Below, piece by piece: positions 7,996 through 16,829 of a DNA stretch of 64,000 nucleotides; position 1 is the stretch's first letter, and each line of letters begins with the position of its first letter. The stretch covers positions 1 through 64,000 of the forward strand of contig WBUN01000012.1 of the NCBI GenBank assembly GCA_008933705.1, in the 5' to 3' direction. The stretch comes from Hyphomicrobiaceae bacterium (GTDB lineage: Bacteria > Pseudomonadota > Alphaproteobacteria > Rhizobiales > Hyphomicrobiaceae). Below the pieces are notes generated by a model that was given only the letters and a program-made list of their open reading frames with translations, made no database searches and was not told the origin of the DNA. The position numbers and the translations under genes were made by a program.

Positions 7996-8655
7996 ATGTC
8001 ATTGCTTGCATGGCTGCGACGCCTGGTCGTTTCGATGGGGATCGGCGGGACAAGCTACATCATCATGCTCGGCATCATGGTGCTTTCCATCGTCTACGAC
8101 CGCGAGCTCGAGCCGATCATCACGTTCGCATTCGACACCGGCCGCGCCATCATCGCCGCCTTCGATGCGCTGGTGTCGGGAAGTCATTGGGGACAGGTGG
8201 CGGTAAATCACCTGCGCGAGCGGGTCAACATGACCCACGTGGTGCTCTCCATCCCGGCCATCATCATCGCCACCATCATCGTGGGGATCCCCTTCAACTG
8301 GGCCCTCGGCGGCACCCGCAGTGCCCTGCAGCGCATGGCCATCGCCCTCACCAGCGTGCCCGCCACCGTCGTGCTGGCCGTGGTGCTCTTCAGCTTCAAC
8401 GCGCTCGCGCCCGATGCCTACGCGGTCCTGCTGCGATTTGCAGATTGGATCTGGCAGGTATCTCTGAATGCGCTCAGCGCATCGGGCGACACCATTCCCG
8501 GTGCGCGCAAGCTCACGAATGCCGCGCGGCAAGGCTTTTCCGGGCATCATTACGTAATCATGGCGCTATGCAGCATCGTCGCGTCATTCCTCGTCAATGC
8601 CCTGTTCGCGCTCGTCTTCAGGTCGAAAACCGAGCACGTTCCTTGGGCAGCCTGA
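7996..8655 (+). CDS. Integral membrane protein, unknown function
   Basis: A 219-aa protein with about four to five membrane helices: near residues 12-30 (YIIMLGIMVLSIVY), 90-112 (VVLSIPAIIIATIIVGIPFNWALGG), 118-142 (IALTSVPATVVLAVVLFSFNAL) and a C-terminal one (VIMALCSIVASFLVNALFALVF). The ATG at 7996 follows a GGGGA site; the longer frame to 7738 adds a Cys/His-rich leader unlike a real protein. It converges on the glucan synthase gene. No family recognised. Confidence 0.6.
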   Translation: MSLLAWLRRLVVSMGIGGTSYIIMLGIMVLSIVYDRELEPIITFAFDTGRAIIAAFDALVSGSHWGQVAVNHLRERVNMTHVVLSIPAIIIATIIVGIPFNWALGGTRSALQRMAIALTSVPATVVLAVVLFSFNALAPDAYAVLLRFADWIWQVSLNALSASGDTIPGARKLTNAARQGFSGHHYVIMALCSIVASFLVNALFALVFRSKTEHVPWAA

Positions 8656-8728
8656 AGGCGCCAAGGCTGGCGGCTCAGCGGCGGATCCAGAGGTTGCAGA
8701 CCTATCGACAGCGGCGCGTGCGGCGCGC

Positions 8729-10696
8729 TCACCGTACGATGCGGCCGATCAGCGCTGCAGCGACACGCGCCGGCCTGATCTTCTGCACCTGCGGCTCCAG
8801 CTGGCCCGAGTAGATGTGCCGGATCAGGTCGGCGTTGAGGGATTGGCCGGGCTCGAAGCGCAGCGCGAAATCGTCATCGCCACGGCGCGCCACCTTGGCG
8901 GGCAAGGAGAGGTCGCTGAAGGCGACGACGACATCGGTGCCTATGCCGGCCGGCATCGTCCCCGCAAGGCGCGCGCCCGTCAGCGAGACATCGAGCAAGG
9001 CGTACTCGAAGACTTTGTCGCCGACCGAGATCAGGGCTACGTCGCGTGACCGCAGGCGCTCCGCCGTGCGCAGACGCGGCTGCTCGATGCACACCAGGCA
9101 CGCAATCGTCAGGATGACGATGTTGTACCAGCTCCAGAACAGGCACAAGGCGCTCGAGTCGCGAAGCTTGCTGCCGTCCTCCAGGAGGAATGCCCACACG
9201 ATGCCGGCGACGGTCAACAGCAGGTAGAGGAGGAAGACGTTCAGGACCGGCCATTGCACCAGCAGTTTGCTTCGGTCGCCGCCTTTGGCGGTGACGCGAA
9301 ACTTGTGTCCCTTGGGCCTGACGAGACCGGTTGCGACCGCCTTGACGATCTGCGACGCCGCCAGCAACTGCGTCACGTCCGACATGATGGGCAGCACGCG
9401 GCCCTGCGCCATCCATCCCATGACCATGATCTGCGCCATGAAGTGCGGAAGATAATAGGAGAGCGTCGTCAGGACATCGGCATGCACGGCGTGCACGTCG
9501 AGCAGCCAGTAGAGGATCGGGACGATGATGCCGAGCAGACGGAACGAGTAGTTGGCCGTCCAGTAGAGAAATGTCTCGATCAGGCTGATGCGTTCGATCG
9601 GGGTCAGGCCGTTCCGCAGGCGCAGGGGCCCAAGGGGGCCGCGGCAGATCTGTACGAAGCCAAGCGCCCAGCGGCTGCGCTGGGTGATGTATTCCTTCAG
9701 CCCCTCGGGAGCGAGGCCGAGCGAGAGCCGCTCATTGAGGTAGACGGTGCGATATCCTTCTGTGCTCATCCTGAGCGTCAGCAGGTAGTCCTCCGTCACG
9801 GACCACGTCGGGAATCCGCCGATCTTCTCCAGCACAGAGAAGCGGATGACCGAGGAGGTGCCGCAGCAGAAGGCAACGCCCCACGCGTCCTTGGAGGCCA
9901 TGACGACGTCGAAGAAGTAGCGCTGCTCGTCGGGCCAGACGCGAGTGGTGGAAAGATTGCTCTGCAGAGGGTCTGGATTGATGAAGTGCTGCGGTGTCTG
10001 CACGATGCCGACGTCGTCCTCATGAAAGAGCGGGAGCGTACGCTGGAGGAAGGACGTCATCGGCACGAAATCGGCGTCGAGAATGGCGATGAAATCGGGA
10101 GGATCTGGCAGGGCGGCAACGTGCTGCAGCCCGTGATTGATGTTGCCGGCCTTGGCGTGCGTGTTATCGGGTCGCGTCAGGTATTCGCAGCCGAGGCGCG
10201 TGCACAATTGCGCCAGCCAGGCGCGGCGGCCGTCGTCCAGCACCCAGACCCGCTTGTTGGCGTATTCCATTGCCAGCGCGCCGACGATTGTGCGCTCCAG
10301 GATCCGTTCTTCCTCATTGTAGGTGCAGATGAAGACGTCCACGAGCGGCGGCGGCGCGCGCGCGGCCAGCCAAGCGCGATTGCGGTCCACATCGCCCGAC
10401 CGGTTCTGCAGCCGCGCCAGAAACACGAGGCTTATGGTCGATCCGATGATGGCGAGGCTCTCGACTGTGACGAAGATGAGACCGACGATCCAGTCGAGGG
10501 ACAGGGCCACTGGCGGCAGCGTCGCCATCCAGCGCCACAGCATGTAGCGCCACATCAGGGCGACCATGGCCGCCACCATGGCAGCCCGCGCCCGCACGTC
10601 GTCGGCACGCAGCCACGGCAGCACCGCCAGCGAGGCTCCCAACACCAGGGCCGCAGGCGAAAGGGCTTCGAGCAGGATGTTCGCCGTCGGGCTCAT
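8729..10696 (-). CDS. Family-2 beta-glucan synthase with C-terminal PilZ domain (BcsA/BgsA-like)
   Basis: A 655-aa processive glycosyltransferase that would polymerise a beta-glucan from a UDP-sugar and extrude it across the inner membrane. Visible in order are N-terminal membrane helices, then the GT-A core: FICTYNEE, VLDDGRR, ILDADFVP, the TED base (SVTEDYLL) and the QRSRW acceptor motif. More helices follow, then a cytosolic PilZ domain with RTAER (RxxxR) and DVSLTG (DxSxxG), predicting activation by cyclic di-GMP. The start at 10696 overlaps the upstream adaptor stop (ATGA). Length and the adaptor-first gene order resemble the bgsBA mixed-linkage glucan locus of Sinorhizobium more than a bcsABC cellulose operon, since no BcsB, BcsZ or BcsC is present. 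The product identity is inferred. Confidence 0.88.
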   Translation of the reverse strand: MSPTANILLEALSPAALVLGASLAVLPWLRADDVRARAAMVAAMVALMWRYMLWRWMATLPPVALSLDWIVGLIFVTVESLAIIGSTISLVFLARLQNRSGDVDRNRAWLAARAPPPLVDVFICTYNEEERILERTIVGALAMEYANKRVWVLDDGRRAWLAQLCTRLGCEYLTRPDNTHAKAGNINHGLQHVAALPDPPDFIAILDADFVPMTSFLQRTLPLFHEDDVGIVQTPQHFINPDPLQSNLSTTRVWPDEQRYFFDVVMASKDAWGVAFCCGTSSVIRFSVLEKIGGFPTWSVTEDYLLTLRMSTEGYRTVYLNERLSLGLAPEGLKEYITQRSRWALGFVQICRGPLGPLRLRNGLTPIERISLIETFLYWTANYSFRLLGIIVPILYWLLDVHAVHADVLTTLSYYLPHFMAQIMVMGWMAQGRVLPIMSDVTQLLAASQIVKAVATGLVRPKGHKFRVTAKGGDRSKLLVQWPVLNVFLLYLLLTVAGIVWAFLLEDGSKLRDSSALCLFWSWYNIVILTIACLVCIEQPRLRTAERLRSRDVALISVGDKVFEYALLDVSLTGARLAGTMPAGIGTDVVVAFSDLSLPAKVARRGDDDFALRFEPGQSLNADLIRHIYSGQLEPQVQKIRPARVAAALIGRIVR

Positions 10697-12066
10697 TTGC
10701 CGAAGGTGACGCGGCCGGTCCGTCCGACCTTGCATTGCCCCGCTTCAGCGAGGCCGGGCAGCGCGACGGTCACGCGATAGGGCTCCTTTGCCAGGGCGCC
10801 GGGCTGGATCGCAAAATTTGCAGGCGTGGCGGCAACGCCTGTCAGGTTGACCACACGGCCCTCGTAGGTTCCGCTTTCACCGCGGAAACGGAAGCGCGCC
10901 GCCTGCCCGATGTGAAGCCGATTGTACACGGTTTCGCTGACCGCGGCCGTGACGACGACGCCGGAGCAATCGAGCAGGCGAAGGAGCTCCTGTCCGCGCA
11001 CGACGGACTCGCCTGCCGCGGTCAGCACCTCCCAGATGCTTCCGCTCACCGGCGCAGTCAGGTCGGCGGCGGCGACCTCGGCATAGCGCAGGGATTCCGC
11101 TGCCAGCTCCTTGCGCAAGTTGACAACGCGTGCGTCGCGCTCGCGCAGGTCGGCCGTCAGCTCGCTGATGCGCTGGTCGATTTCATCCACCCGCTGCGAG
11201 GAGCGCGGCCGATCATTGTAGCTGTCGCCGACGAATGCTCCCCGCTTGGCAGCGTCGAGCTCAACCTGGAGAGCAGCCAGCCGATGCTGGACTGCCGCGT
11301 AGGTTTCTGCCGTAACGCGCGCGTCGCGTGCATATCTCTCGAGCGTGGCTTTCGGGATGCTCCCGGTCTGGGACATCGGTTGCACGCGCACAAGCGCCTT
11401 CTCGGCCGCGTCTCGATTCGCCTGTGCCGCTGCGACCTCGCGCGTCAACTCGGCGGCGCGCTCGCTGAGCTGGCGCACGCGCGCCTCCTGGAATGTCTGG
11501 ACCTGGCTGACGAGATCCGTGCGCAGCACGTTGAGATCCCGAAGCCGGGCAACCATGCCGTCTTTCGCGCCTTCCAGACGGTCGATCTGGCGGCGCAGTT
11601 CGTCGAGCTGGCCGCGTTCGGCGCGCGGGTTCACGATGCGCAGAACAGGGGTGCCGCGCTCGACCTCGGTTCCGACCCCCAACCCGCTCGCTGTCGGCAC
11701 GACCTGGCCTTCGATCGGCGCCCGAAGCGTAATGAGCCTGGCATTGACGACGGCTTCGGTGCTGGTGGTTTCAAGGAGCGAGCGCAGCGGCATCCAGCCG
11801 ACGACGACGACGATCAGCGCGCCGACGATTGCTTTGAGGAGACGACGGTGCGTCTTCCATGCATCCTGGAGAGCCTGCGGCAACCAACTGGCCGGTTCAG
11901 TCGCGCCCGGCTGCCTTGCGACGTGAGCCTCGAATTCCTCTTTGAGCTGCCTGAGCCGCTCCCTGCTGTCGGCCGGCGGTCGGCTGGCGACGCTCGATCC
12001 AAGCGCCGCCGACCCGCTTTTCGGGGTGGTCACCTCGGAGGCGCGCAATCGGGACGCTCTGCTCAT
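10693..12066 (-). CDS. HlyD-type membrane fusion protein of the glucan synthase operon (BgsB-like)
   Basis: A 457-aa single-span periplasmic adaptor. It has a cytosolic N-terminal tail of about 80 residues, one helix (LLKAIVGALIVVVVGW), and a lipoyl-type barrel half (LRAPIEGQVV). A long coiled-coil hairpin follows (residues about 150-320, many Gln/Arg/Glu heptads), then the second barrel half (DLTAPVSGSIWEV) and a beta-barrel end. In the mixed-linkage glucan system an adaptor of this size works with the synthase to carry the polymer across the periplasm. It is coupled to the synthase by a 4-bp overlap and is first in the operon. ATG 12066 is taken rather than TTG 12072. The 219 bp upstream show no further gene. 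Confidence 0.82.
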   Translation of the reverse strand: MSRASRLRASEVTTPKSGSAALGSSVASRPPADSRERLRQLKEEFEAHVARQPGATEPASWLPQALQDAWKTHRRLLKAIVGALIVVVVGWMPLRSLLETTSTEAVVNARLITLRAPIEGQVVPTASGLGVGTEVERGTPVLRIVNPRAERGQLDELRRQIDRLEGAKDGMVARLRDLNVLRTDLVSQVQTFQEARVRQLSERAAELTREVAAAQANRDAAEKALVRVQPMSQTGSIPKATLERYARDARVTAETYAAVQHRLAALQVELDAAKRGAFVGDSYNDRPRSSQRVDEIDQRISELTADLRERDARVVNLRKELAAESLRYAEVAAADLTAPVSGSIWEVLTAAGESVVRGQELLRLLDCSGVVVTAAVSETVYNRLHIGQAARFRFRGESGTYEGRVVNLTGVAATPANFAIQPGALAKEPYRVTVALPGLAEAGQCKVGRTGRVTFGK

Positions 12067-12285
12067 TGTCAACGCTCACAAAGGGCCGCGATGCGTCGCG
12101 CCAGTTCGCGCGGAGCACCGGGCTCGGTACAAGGGTCAAGAGCGTACGTGCACGTGCTTTCGGCAGCGTTAATGCGTGATGGGCGCGTGTTGCCGCATTG
12201 GGCAGCGCCTGGTCGGCAACGCTTCGTTTACCTCGGTTGACGAAGCCGCCCGGCCCAGCGGCTTGCGTGCCGCTGCGCCGGCAGC

Positions 12286-12681
12286 TCACGTGTCGAAGGC
12301 TGTATCGATCGGCACCCGATAGCCGTTGACCAGGCGATTGGTCTCGTTGGCCATGCCGACGACGGCCATCAGCTCGCCGAACATCGCCTCCGTCATGCCC
12401 GCCCGGCGGGCCGATGCCGTGTGGCTGGCGATGCAGTAGCCGCAGCCGTTCGTGACGCTGACGGCGACATAGATCATTTCTTTGACCAGCGGATCGAGTG
12501 CGCCGGGCGCCATTACCTCCCTGATGCTCTCCCAGGTACGCTTGAGCGTACTCGGGTCGTGGGCGAGGTACTTCCAGAAGTTGTTCACGTCGGCGACATT
12601 GCGGGTCTTCTTGATGTCGTCGAAGACCGCGCGCACTTGGGGCGACGCATCGGCATATTCGATCGGCTGCGGCTTGCTCAT
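12286..12681 (-). CDS. Carboxymuconolactone decarboxylase/AhpD-like protein
   Basis: A 131-aa all-helical protein with the AhpD redox signature: a CGYC dithiol followed by His (NGCGYCIASHT) and an upstream Glu (KEMIYVAVS). Members act as alkylhydroperoxidases reduced by small thiol carriers, or as lactone decarboxylases; the CxxC plus His favours the peroxidase type. The ATG at 12681 has a GGGAG site about 8 bases upstream, and the frame beyond it is not protein-like. It stands alone between the glucan operon and the mini-lipoprotein, so no pathway is indicated. Confidence 0.83.
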   Translation of the reverse strand: MSKPQPIEYADASPQVRAVFDDIKKTRNVADVNNFWKYLAHDPSTLKRTWESIREVMAPGALDPLVKEMIYVAVSVTNGCGYCIASHTASARRAGMTEAMFGELMAVVGMANETNRLVNGYRVPIDTAFDT

Positions 12682-12892
12682 GACGTTTCTCCCTTTCTCG
12701 CCTTCTCGGAAACCAGGACCGTGCAAACGCGACGCGGCGCCAGCGCCCCGGCATCGCGCGATCTCGCACAATAGCCCGTGGCATTTGCGCATTTTCAACA
12801 GCATACGCGGTTCAGAACCGAACTATGTGTTGGGCGAACGCGCAAGATGGTTCTTACTGTCCTGGTGTGGTCGGTGAATCGGAGATTGCATC

Positions 12893-13027
12893 ATGAATTC
12901 CAGCAAGATTCTCGTCGTGGCGGTGCTCTGCGCATCCGTCGCGTTCGTGGCGTGCCGCCGGGAGGTGCGTTACGAGCCCCTGAAGCTCGGCGCCGACGTT
13001 TCCGCGACGGAGCAGGCTACGCGCTAG
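12893..13027 (+). CDS. 44-aa lipoprotein of unknown function
   Basis: A very short gene with a full lipoprotein signal (hydrophobic ILVVAVLCASVAFVAC, lipobox FVAC, acylated Cys21) and a 24-residue mature tail with the block YEPLKLGADV. A GGAG site lies 8 bases before the ATG, and a terminator hairpin follows 43 bp after the stop. Together these make a complete monocistronic unit. Mini-lipoproteins with an xYxPLKLGA block recur in Rhizobiales, as I recall them; their role is unknown. Confidence 0.65.
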   Translation: MNSSKILVVAVLCASVAFVACRREVRYEPLKLGADVSATEQATR

Positions 13028-13069
13028 ACGGGCAAAGTTTCTCTCTCTTTCGGCAAACGCACATCAGTC

Positions 13070-13095
13070 GGGCCCCTCGTGGGCCCTTCTTTGTT
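13070..13095 (+). terminator. Rho-independent terminator of the mini-lipoprotein gene
   Basis: The hairpin gggccc-ctcgt-gggccc (13070-13086) is followed by ttctttgtt. A six-pair GC stem, a 5-nt loop and a T-rich tail are the canonical form. Confidence 0.75.
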
Positions 13096-13226
13096 GAGAC
13101 ATGCCAGTACGCAGCCGTGCCCCTGGCGCAGGTTGTCCGATGCGATTGCTTGGTGTTGCAGAGCGGTGGAACGGACGCAGCCGCATGATGCGCGCCAAGA
13201 AACAGTGCGCCAGCCGCTCGCTCCAG

Positions 13227-13478
13227 TTACCGCCGCGGCATCAGATGAGTGGCGCTGCCGTCAACGAACGGGCGCGAGATTTGTCGCGGAGAACCGCCGG
13301 CAATCGGCGCAACATGAGGCCCGCTCGCTTGCAGGCGCTGCATGTTGCTCTTGATCTGCGTCTCCATGCGCGAGAAGTGATCGATGCAGCGTTCGATCGA
13401 CCTGATGGTTCGGTCAATCCTTTCCTCGGCCTCCTGCATCGAGGCGAGGAATTCGGGCAAGGTGACGCGATGGCTCAT
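13227..13478 (-). CDS. Small helical protein, uncertain
   Basis: An 83-aa frame whose first half is strongly helical with heptad-like spacing (SMQEAEERIDRTIRSIERC, then SRMETQIKSNMQRLQ). The tail is Pro/Arg/Ser-rich and looks disordered. No good ribosome site precedes ATG 13478 and no family is recognised. The coiled-coil half is more protein-like than the antisense frames here, which is the main argument for it. Confidence 0.4.
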   Translation of the reverse strand: MSHRVTLPEFLASMQEAEERIDRTIRSIERCIDHFSRMETQIKSNMQRLQASGPHVAPIAGGSPRQISRPFVDGSATHLMPRR

Positions 13479-13587
13479 GCGCTGAGGATGGCCACCGCGA
13501 CTGATTCGGAACAATCGCGCCGCGCCGCCTATGAACAGCTTGCCACCGATTTCCACAGGTGCCGAAGCAAGAAGCGGATCGCCGGCC

Positions 13588-14616
13588 TTACGGCCAGTCC
13601 GAGAAGGTGAAGCGAGTCGGTCGCATGCGCTGGGCTGCGTCGCGCTGGGCGATGTTGCGGCGGTACTTCGCCGGCGGGTCGCCGAGCCGCTTGCAGAAGA
13701 AGCGCGTGAAGTATGCGGTGTCCTTGAAGCCGAGGACGAAGGCCAGCTGCTTGATAGTGATCGAAGAACGCTCAAGCCGGCTCACGGCCTCGTACAGAAT
13801 GCGCTGCTGGATGAGCACGCGCGGCGGCCTTCCGAGAGTGCGCGTGCAGATGGCATGCAGCCGATCGGGTGACACGCCCAAGGCGGTGGCATAGCGGGCC
13901 ACCGGCCAATGCTCCCGGAATCGCTCTTCCACGAGCTGGCGGAAGCGCATCAACAATGCGGCTGAGCCGCCGAGACCCTCGCCCATCAATGCACTGGCGC
14001 CGACGTGGCGCCAAAGCTGGATGAGGCAGATGACAAGCGCCGACGACACCAGTGTTTGGGCGCCGGGCTTGAGGTCGTAGAGCTCGCGCGCAACGAGCCG
14101 CATGGCACTCGACAGCACGTCGGCGACATCTTTGTCGATGGCGAGCGCCAGGGGCTGCCGGGCAGCGAGCAGCCCGAGAAGCTCTCCGGCCTCGGGGATC
14201 TGCCTGAAGGTGTGCTCGACCAGCTCGGGCTTCATTGCCATCAAATGGCCGCTGGCTCCCGCGGCCATTTCCAGCCGATCGACGACGCCGGCTGGGATCC
14301 AGGCGAACGACGGTGCGAGAAGGTGCAGTGGATCATCAGCGGCTGCGAGCTTCGCCTCGCCCGAGAGGAGGAGCAATCCATGGTCGAACACACGTGAGGT
14401 GTGGGATATCAGCCGCCATTCCCGCGGCTCGAAGTGACTTGCAATGACGTCGGAGCGCAGGCTCGCGCTTATCGATTCGAGCCCCGACTTCCATGCGCGA
14501 CCGGCGGCTCGCTTGAGCCCGCCTGCTCTCGAAGCCGGTTCAATTTTCTGTACCCCAGCTTCATCCAATTTATCGCCTATTTTGTCCATTTTCGGATGTA
14601 AGCCGGATGTGTTCAT
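13588..14616 (-). CDS. AraC-family transcriptional regulator
   Basis: About 342 aa with an N-terminal sensing domain and a C-terminal pair of helix-turn-helices: VARYATALGVSPDRLHAIC and IKQLAFVLGFKDTAYFTRFFCKRLGDPPAKYRR, the classic AraC ending. It is divergent from the substrate-binding protein of the Liv-type importer, 111 bp away, so that operon is its probable target. The start is uncertain: ATG at 14616 and 14589 and a TTG at 14637 all lack a clear ribosome site. The inducer cannot be read from the sequence. Confidence 0.87.
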   Translation of the reverse strand: MNTSGLHPKMDKIGDKLDEAGVQKIEPASRAGGLKRAAGRAWKSGLESISASLRSDVIASHFEPREWRLISHTSRVFDHGLLLLSGEAKLAAADDPLHLLAPSFAWIPAGVVDRLEMAAGASGHLMAMKPELVEHTFRQIPEAGELLGLLAARQPLALAIDKDVADVLSSAMRLVARELYDLKPGAQTLVSSALVICLIQLWRHVGASALMGEGLGGSAALLMRFRQLVEERFREHWPVARYATALGVSPDRLHAICTRTLGRPPRVLIQQRILYEAVSRLERSSITIKQLAFVLGFKDTAYFTRFFCKRLGDPPAKYRRNIAQRDAAQRMRPTRFTFSDWP

Positions 14617-14727
14617 TTGGTCAACAGCAGGCCGCAACAGAACCAGAGCCTGTGATGTGCAACGGGAAACGATCAGCCGTCCGCAGGTGCGCTTCCTGCC
14701 CGGCTGTTAACGAGGAGGAGCATTCCC

Positions 14728-15933
14728 ATGCAACGATCAGCTATTGCCAAGCTTGCCTTGGCCGCCCTCGGGCTATCGATCGTGGCCAGCGCGGCATCGG
14801 CTCAGGACAAGATCCGTATTGGGTACGCGATATCCAAGACCGGTCCGTTCGCCGGCGGAGCGGGGGTGACAACCCTGCCGAACTACCAGCTCTGGGTCAA
14901 AGACGTTAATGCGGCAGGCGGCATCACCGTCGCCGGCAAGAAACTCCAGGTCGAGGTCATCGAATACGACGACCGCAGCAACTCAGAGGAGGCGGTCAAG
15001 GCGATCGAGCGGCTCGCCACGCAAGACAAGGTGGACTTCATCCTCCCGCCGTGGAGCACGGGCCTCAATCTGGCCGTGGGTCCGACCTTCAACCGCCTGG
15101 GATATCCTCATCTCGCGGTGACCGCGGCCACCGACCGGGCGCCCGAAATGGCGAAGCGCTGGCCGAACAGCTTCTGGTTCCTCGGGGCATCCAAGCCCGG
15201 TGCTGATGCCCTTGCCGAAGTGCTGAGGAAGCTCAAATCCGAAGGCAAGATCGGCGACAAGGTGGCCATGGTGTCTGTCTCCGACGCGTTCGGCATTGAG
15301 CTGGCGACGGCGGCACGTGCGGCGTTCAAGGCGGCCGGCTTCAACCTCGTGCTGGACAAGAGCTATCCGATCGGCACCCAGGACATGCAACCCCTGCTTA
15401 AGGATGCCATGGCTTCCGGCGCAGACACGTTCGTCGCCTTCAGCTATCCGCCCGACACGATCGCCATCAGCGATACCGCCAAGGTGCTCGGCTACAATCC
15501 CAAGGTCTTCTACACTGCCGTCGGGACCGCGTTCCCGCTCTACAAGCAGAAGTTCGGCGCCAACGCAGAAGGTGTCCTCGGCGTGGGCGGCTGGAACGTC
15601 GACAGTCCTGCGCTGAAGGCTTACTTCAAGCGCCATGCGGAAGCGATCGGCCGCGAGCCGGATCGCTGGGCGAGCCCGGTCACCTACGTGAGCCTGCAGA
15701 TGCTGCAGCAGGCCATCGAAAAGGTCGGCAAGATCGACCGTGCCGCCGTCATCAAGGAGTTGCAGACAGGCACGTTCGACACGATCATGGGCAAGATCAA
15801 GCTGGCGGACAACATCATGCCGATCGTGTGGTGGGTCGGACAGTGGCAGGACGGCGAGTTCGTAGGCATTGCCCCCACCAAGTACGAGGGCGCAAAGCCG
15901 GTGCGGTTCCCGAAACCGAACTGGAAGCAATAA
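14728..15933 (+). CDS. Branched-chain amino acid-type ABC importer, substrate-binding protein
   Basis: A 401-aa periplasmic binding protein of the LivK/Peripla_BP_6 class. It has a signal peptide cut after SAASA (mature start QDKIRIGY) and two alpha/beta lobes (GPFAGGAGVTTLPNYQLWVKD; ATDRAPEMAKRWPNSFWFLG). A GAGGAG site precedes the ATG. Paralogues of this type bind amino acids, aromatic acids, amides or urea, so the substrate is open. The aldehyde dehydrogenase fused further down and the adjacent IclR gene argue for an aromatic or organic acid rather than an amino acid. First gene of the operon with both permeases and ATPases. Confidence 0.9.
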   Translation: MQRSAIAKLALAALGLSIVASAASAQDKIRIGYAISKTGPFAGGAGVTTLPNYQLWVKDVNAAGGITVAGKKLQVEVIEYDDRSNSEEAVKAIERLATQDKVDFILPPWSTGLNLAVGPTFNRLGYPHLAVTAATDRAPEMAKRWPNSFWFLGASKPGADALAEVLRKLKSEGKIGDKVAMVSVSDAFGIELATAARAAFKAAGFNLVLDKSYPIGTQDMQPLLKDAMASGADTFVAFSYPPDTIAISDTAKVLGYNPKVFYTAVGTAFPLYKQKFGANAEGVLGVGGWNVDSPALKAYFKRHAEAIGREPDRWASPVTYVSLQMLQQAIEKVGKIDRAAVIKELQTGTFDTIMGKIKLADNIMPIVWWVGQWQDGEFVGIAPTKYEGAKPVRFPKPNWKQ

Positions 15934-15953
15934 GGGACTGAGGCGCGGCGGCC

Positions 15954-16829
15954 ATGCTGCTTCTCGATATCGTGCTCTCCGGGCTCGTCCTGGGGGGCAT
16001 GTATGCGCTCATCGCCATGGGGCTCACGCTTCAGTACGGTGTCGCGCGGATCATGAACCTCGCCTACGGCGAGTTTCTGGTGGCCGCCGCTTTCCTTGCC
16101 TTCTGGATGTTCACGGGGCTCGGCGTCAGCCCTCTCGTCGGGCTCGTCGTCGCCGTGCCGCTGGCGTATCTGGCGAACTGGGCCATCTACCGCGTCCTGC
16201 TCGTCCCGCTGGTCAATCGCGCCAAGACACAAGGCCAGCTTGAGGTCGACAGCATCCTGGCGACCTTCGGTCTTCTGTTCATCGTGCAAGGCGTGGCCTT
16301 GGTGCTCTTCGGGGGCCAGTACTACAGCTACGGTTATCTATCGATACCGGTTTCCATCCTGGGCACGACCGTGGCGCTCAACCGGCTTCTGGCGCTGCTG
16401 TTCGCCGCCATTATCGGCGTCGGTCTCTATCTTGCGCTGACAAGGACACGCACCGGCACCGCCATCCGCGCCGTTGCCGTCAGCGCAACGGCGGCGCGCC
16501 TCGTTGCCATCGATGTGCGCACCGCATCTGCGTTCGCCTTCGCGCTGGGAGGTGCGCTGGTTGCAGCCGGCGGTATTCTCGTCAGCATGTTTCTCACCTT
16601 CAACGCCTCCATGGGCGTGATCTTCACGATGAAGGCGCTGATCGTCGTCATCATGGGGGGTGTCGGCAACCTTCTGGGCGCGCTGGTGGCCGGATTGATC
16701 CTCGGCCTCGTCGAGACGGCGGTGGCGCGCCTCCTCGATCCGGGCCTAACGCTGGCGGCGACCTATCTTATCTTTCTCGCCGTTCTGCTGGTCCGCCCGA
16801 CCGGCCTGTTCGGAGTGGCTGCGCGGTGA
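15954..16829 (+). CDS. Branched-chain-type ABC importer permease, LivH-like
   Basis: A 291-aa polytopic permease of the LivH family, beginning LLLDIVLSGLVLGGMYALIA and containing the family block MNLAYGEFLVAAAF near residue 33. Hydrophobic segments run to the C-terminus (YLIFLAVLLVRPTGLFG). It forms the membrane channel with the LivM half of the next protein. It starts 20 bp after the binding-protein gene, and its stop overlaps the GTG of the next gene (GTGA). Confidence 0.9.
   Translation: MLLLDIVLSGLVLGGMYALIAMGLTLQYGVARIMNLAYGEFLVAAAFLAFWMFTGLGVSPLVGLVVAVPLAYLANWAIYRVLLVPLVNRAKTQGQLEVDSILATFGLLFIVQGVALVLFGGQYYSYGYLSIPVSILGTTVALNRLLALLFAAIIGVGLYLALTRTRTGTAIRAVAVSATAARLVAIDVRTASAFAFALGGALVAAGGILVSMFLTFNASMGVIFTMKALIVVIMGGVGNLLGALVAGLILGLVETAVARLLDPGLTLAATYLIFLAVLLVRPTGLFGVAAR

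Noticed and set aside
9254..12240. Two long plus-strand frames (508 and 501 codons) antisense to the glucan synthase operon
   Set aside because: Low-complexity basic/acidic translations opposite two well-supported genes.
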